Below, piece after piece: positions 45,147 to 46,804 of a stretch of 46,804 nt of DNA. Each line of letters starts with the position of its first letter. The stretch's first letter is position 1. The DNA is taken from NCBI RefSeq assembly GCF_003611735.1, contig NZ_RAWG01000036.1:1-46804 (forward strand). The letters run 5' to 3'. The translations under genes and the position numbers were made by a program. Source of the DNA: Corallococcus sicarius. Lineage in GTDB: Bacteria; Myxococcota; Myxococcia; Myxococcales; Myxococcaceae. Below the pieces are notes generated by a model, which saw only the letters and a list, made by a program, of their open reading frames with translations, was not told the origin of the DNA and did no database searches.

Positions 45147-46529
45147 ATGAAGCCCCACTCCCGGAGCATCGCGATGCAGCAGCCTCGAATCACGGGAGCA
45201 TGGAGGGCGCTGGGCGCGGCCGTCTTCCTGAGCCTGGTGCCGGGCGCGGCCCACGCACACGCGGGCCTACCGGAGACGTCCAACGTCACCCTGCGGCGCG
45301 GACACCCCGAGGACTTCTTCGTGGGGGCCACCTTCGGCGCGGTCATCTCCCGCGACCGCGGCCAGACGTGGCGCTGGGTCTGCCCGGACGCCATGGGGTA
45401 CGGCGGCTGGCGCCCGGAGTCCTTCGTCTGGCGCGAGTCCGGGGAGCTGCTCGCGGCCACCGGCAACGCGCTGCTGCGCTCCAAGGACGGCGCGTGTTCG
45501 TGGTCCGCGCACCCCGCGTTCAAGGACACCTGGGTGACGGGGCTCGCGTCCCACCCCACCGACGACGCGGTGCTGTACGTGGCCACGGGCCGCTCCACGG
45601 CGGCGAAGAACGGGCTGTTCCGCTCGGACGACGGCGGGGAGACGTGGCGGCCCCTGGCGCTGCAACGCGAGGGGGTCCTCTTCTCGTCGGTGCGCGTGTC
45701 CACCGCCTCCCCGAGCACGCTCTACGTGTCCGCGTCCGACACCACCCGCATGTACCTGTTCCGCAGCGACGACTCGGGCGGGACGTGGGAGGAGCTGCCC
45801 CAGGCGTTCCCGGACCTGCTGCGCCCGTTCGACTTCGTGGTGACGGCGACGGACCCCGTGAACTCCCAGGCCGTCTGGGCGCGCGTGTCCGCGCAGGGCG
45901 CCACGCACATCCTCCACAGCACGGACGGCGGCCGCACCTTCACCGCGCGGTCGGGCGGCGGCATCAACGACGTGTTCGTCAACATGGACGTCTCCGCCGA
46001 CGGTGGCACCGCGTGGGTGTCCACCTACAACTCCTTCTTCCGCAGCCAGGAGGGCGGGGCCTTCTCCCAGCTCCCCCTGCCCACCGGCAACGCGTGCGTG
46101 ACGCGCGTGGGCGGCGTGCTCTACGGCTGCGGCTCGCCCTGGCTGCATGACTGGTCCCTGGCGCGCAGCCAGGACGAGGGCACCACCTGGGAGCCCCTCT
46201 TCAGCCTGGAGAACATCCAGGGCAGCCACCAGTGTCCCGCGGGCACGCCCGTGCGCGACCTGTGTCCTTCCCGCTGGCCCCAGCTCGCGGAGACGATTGG
46301 CGCGCCGCTCTACCCGGACGGCATTCCGGATGCCGGCGTTCCAGATGCGGGCGTGCCGGATGCGGGTGTGCCGGATGCCGGCGTGACGCCGCCCCCGGAG
46401 GACGGCGGGCCGAAGCCGCCTCCCAGCAACTCGGGCTGCGCCGCCGCGCCCGCGAGTACGCTGCTGCCCTTGCTCTTCCTGCTTCCCCTGTGGCGCCGTG
46501 GCCGGCGGCGCGAGGCCTCACGACCATGA
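45147..46529 (+). CDS. MYXO-CTERM BNR/sialidase-like beta-propeller protein
   Basis: This 460-residue exported protein has a signal peptide (about 1-35, ending AAHAHA) and a beta-propeller of BNR/Asp-box repeats: SRDRGQTWRW, RSDDGGETWRP, RSDDSGGTWEEL, STDGGRTFTA, SQDEGTTWEPL. Residues needed for sialidase catalysis (Arg triad) were not identified, so it may only bind. A linker with repeated PDAGV units leads to the C-terminal sorting signal GCAAAPAS, a hydrophobic stretch LLPLLFLLPLW and RRGRRR. This is the MYXO-CTERM layout (Cys, membrane segment, Arg cluster), thought to direct processing and surface display in myxobacteria. ATG 45147 was chosen; ATG 45174 is also possible. The stop overlaps the next start as ATGA. 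Confidence 0.85.
   Translation: MKPHSRSIAMQQPRITGAWRALGAAVFLSLVPGAAHAHAGLPETSNVTLRRGHPEDFFVGATFGAVISRDRGQTWRWVCPDAMGYGGWRPESFVWRESGELLAATGNALLRSKDGACSWSAHPAFKDTWVTGLASHPTDDAVLYVATGRSTAAKNGLFRSDDGGETWRPLALQREGVLFSSVRVSTASPSTLYVSASDTTRMYLFRSDDSGGTWEELPQAFPDLLRPFDFVVTATDPVNSQAVWARVSAQGATHILHSTDGGRTFTARSGGGINDVFVNMDVSADGGTAWVSTYNSFFRSQEGGAFSQLPLPTGNACVTRVGGVLYGCGSPWLHDWSLARSQDEGTTWEPLFSLENIQGSHQCPAGTPVRDLCPSRWPQLAETIGAPLYPDGIPDAGVPDAGVPDAGVPDAGVTPPPEDGGPKPPPSNSGCAAAPASTLLPLLFLLPLWRRGRRREASRP
46326..46385 (+). repeat. Four 15-bp units encoding PDAGV linker
   Basis: Units of CCGGATGCCGGCGTT type occur at 46326, 46341, 46356 and 46371 with one to three base changes. They encode four PDAGV units in the linker before the MYXO-CTERM tail and could vary in number between strains. 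Confidence 0.9.
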
Positions 46530-46804
46530 AGACCCCCTCGCTCTTGTGGAGCACCGCCGCCGTGGCGCTGCTCGGCCTGACAGCCTGCTCCGATGACGAG
46601 GTCCCCCCGTCCGAGTGCGGCGAGCCGCTGTATGCCGGCGGCGCCACGGACGAGGCGTGGCGCGCGCTGGTGGATGCGCGCAACCAGGCCCCGGACAGCT
46701 CGCGCGCGGTGACGCTCGTGTCGCCTGAATCCGGCCACACGTACCTCGCGGATGAACCCGCGCCCCTGTGGCAGTGGACCTCGCCCCTGCGCGCGTCGCT
46801 GCAG
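46526..46804 (+). CDS. Lipoprotein of unknown function, 3'-truncated
   Basis: The first 93 codons of a gene that runs past the right edge are visible. They encode a lipoprotein signal peptide ending LGLTAC (Cys21), followed by an acidic segment and EPLYAGGATDEAWRALVDAR, a mixed helical start of an unknown domain. The ATG overlaps the TGA of the MYXO-CTERM gene by four bases, so the two are translationally coupled and may act together at the cell surface. The frame is open to the end of the window. No family can be named from this fragment. Confidence 0.75.
   Translation, partial: MKTPSLLWSTAAVALLGLTACSDDEVPPSECGEPLYAGGATDEAWRALVDARNQAPDSSRAVTLVSPESGHTYLADEPAPLWQWTSPLRASLQ

Overview
The window reads as a chromosomal contig from a myxobacterium, most likely family Myxococcaceae (Corallococcus or Myxococcus type). 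GC is very high, third codon positions are almost all G or C, secreted lipoproteins and multidomain two-component proteins abound, and one protein ends in a MYXO-CTERM-like sorting tail. The first 15 bases match the end of the Nextera/Tn5 mosaic-end adapter, so the left edge is a raw contig end with untrimmed adapter. No tRNA, rRNA, CRISPR array or insertion sequence was recognised.

Left part (1-9.0 kb): a truncated outer-membrane protein, two alpha/beta-hydrolases, a MATE exporter, a beta-propeller lipoprotein, a response regulator with a PilZ domain, and an Hsp70-type chaperone. Centre-left (9.0-14.0 kb): atpH (F1 delta) and atpA (F1 alpha) are separated by a sensor-kinase-like gene that has lost its phospho-acceptor histidine. 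No other ATP synthase gene is present, so the operon is split. A strong terminator follows atpA, then a HAD phosphatase-like gene. 14-21.7 kb: a large PAS/GAF hybrid sensor kinase, an OmpA-like protein, a tandem pair of paralogous exported proteins, a MobA-like nucleotidyltransferase, a single CBS-domain protein and a small periplasmic protein.

21.9-26.1 kb: a two-gene operon of a VolA/Pla-1-like lipase lipoprotein and a FadL-type outer-membrane channel. Established knowledge of Vibrio VolA-FadL suggests surface lipolysis coupled to fatty-acid uptake. 26.1-28.4 kb: a SEC-C protein converging on a TPR/cyclic-nucleotide-binding-domain protein.

28.5-43.6 kb is the accessory region of greatest interest. 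It holds a 131-residue acidic protein, a 14-repeat Kelch lipoprotein, and a 1778-residue lipoprotein whose coiled coils, hydrophobic tip and C-terminus resemble Tc-toxin subunit A. Next come a 2019-residue secreted SpvB/TcdB-middle/YD-repeat (Rhs) protein with a His-rich C-terminal tip, and, two bases downstream, a second copy of the 131-residue protein in the position of an immunity gene. Sigma-54-like -24/-12 elements sit before the Kelch gene and before the TcA-like gene. I propose a surface-assembled Tc/Rhs-like toxin system with cognate and solitary immunity genes; this is inference. The window closes with another CNBD protein, a MYXO-CTERM BNR beta-propeller protein and the start of a lipoprotein gene cut by the right edge.
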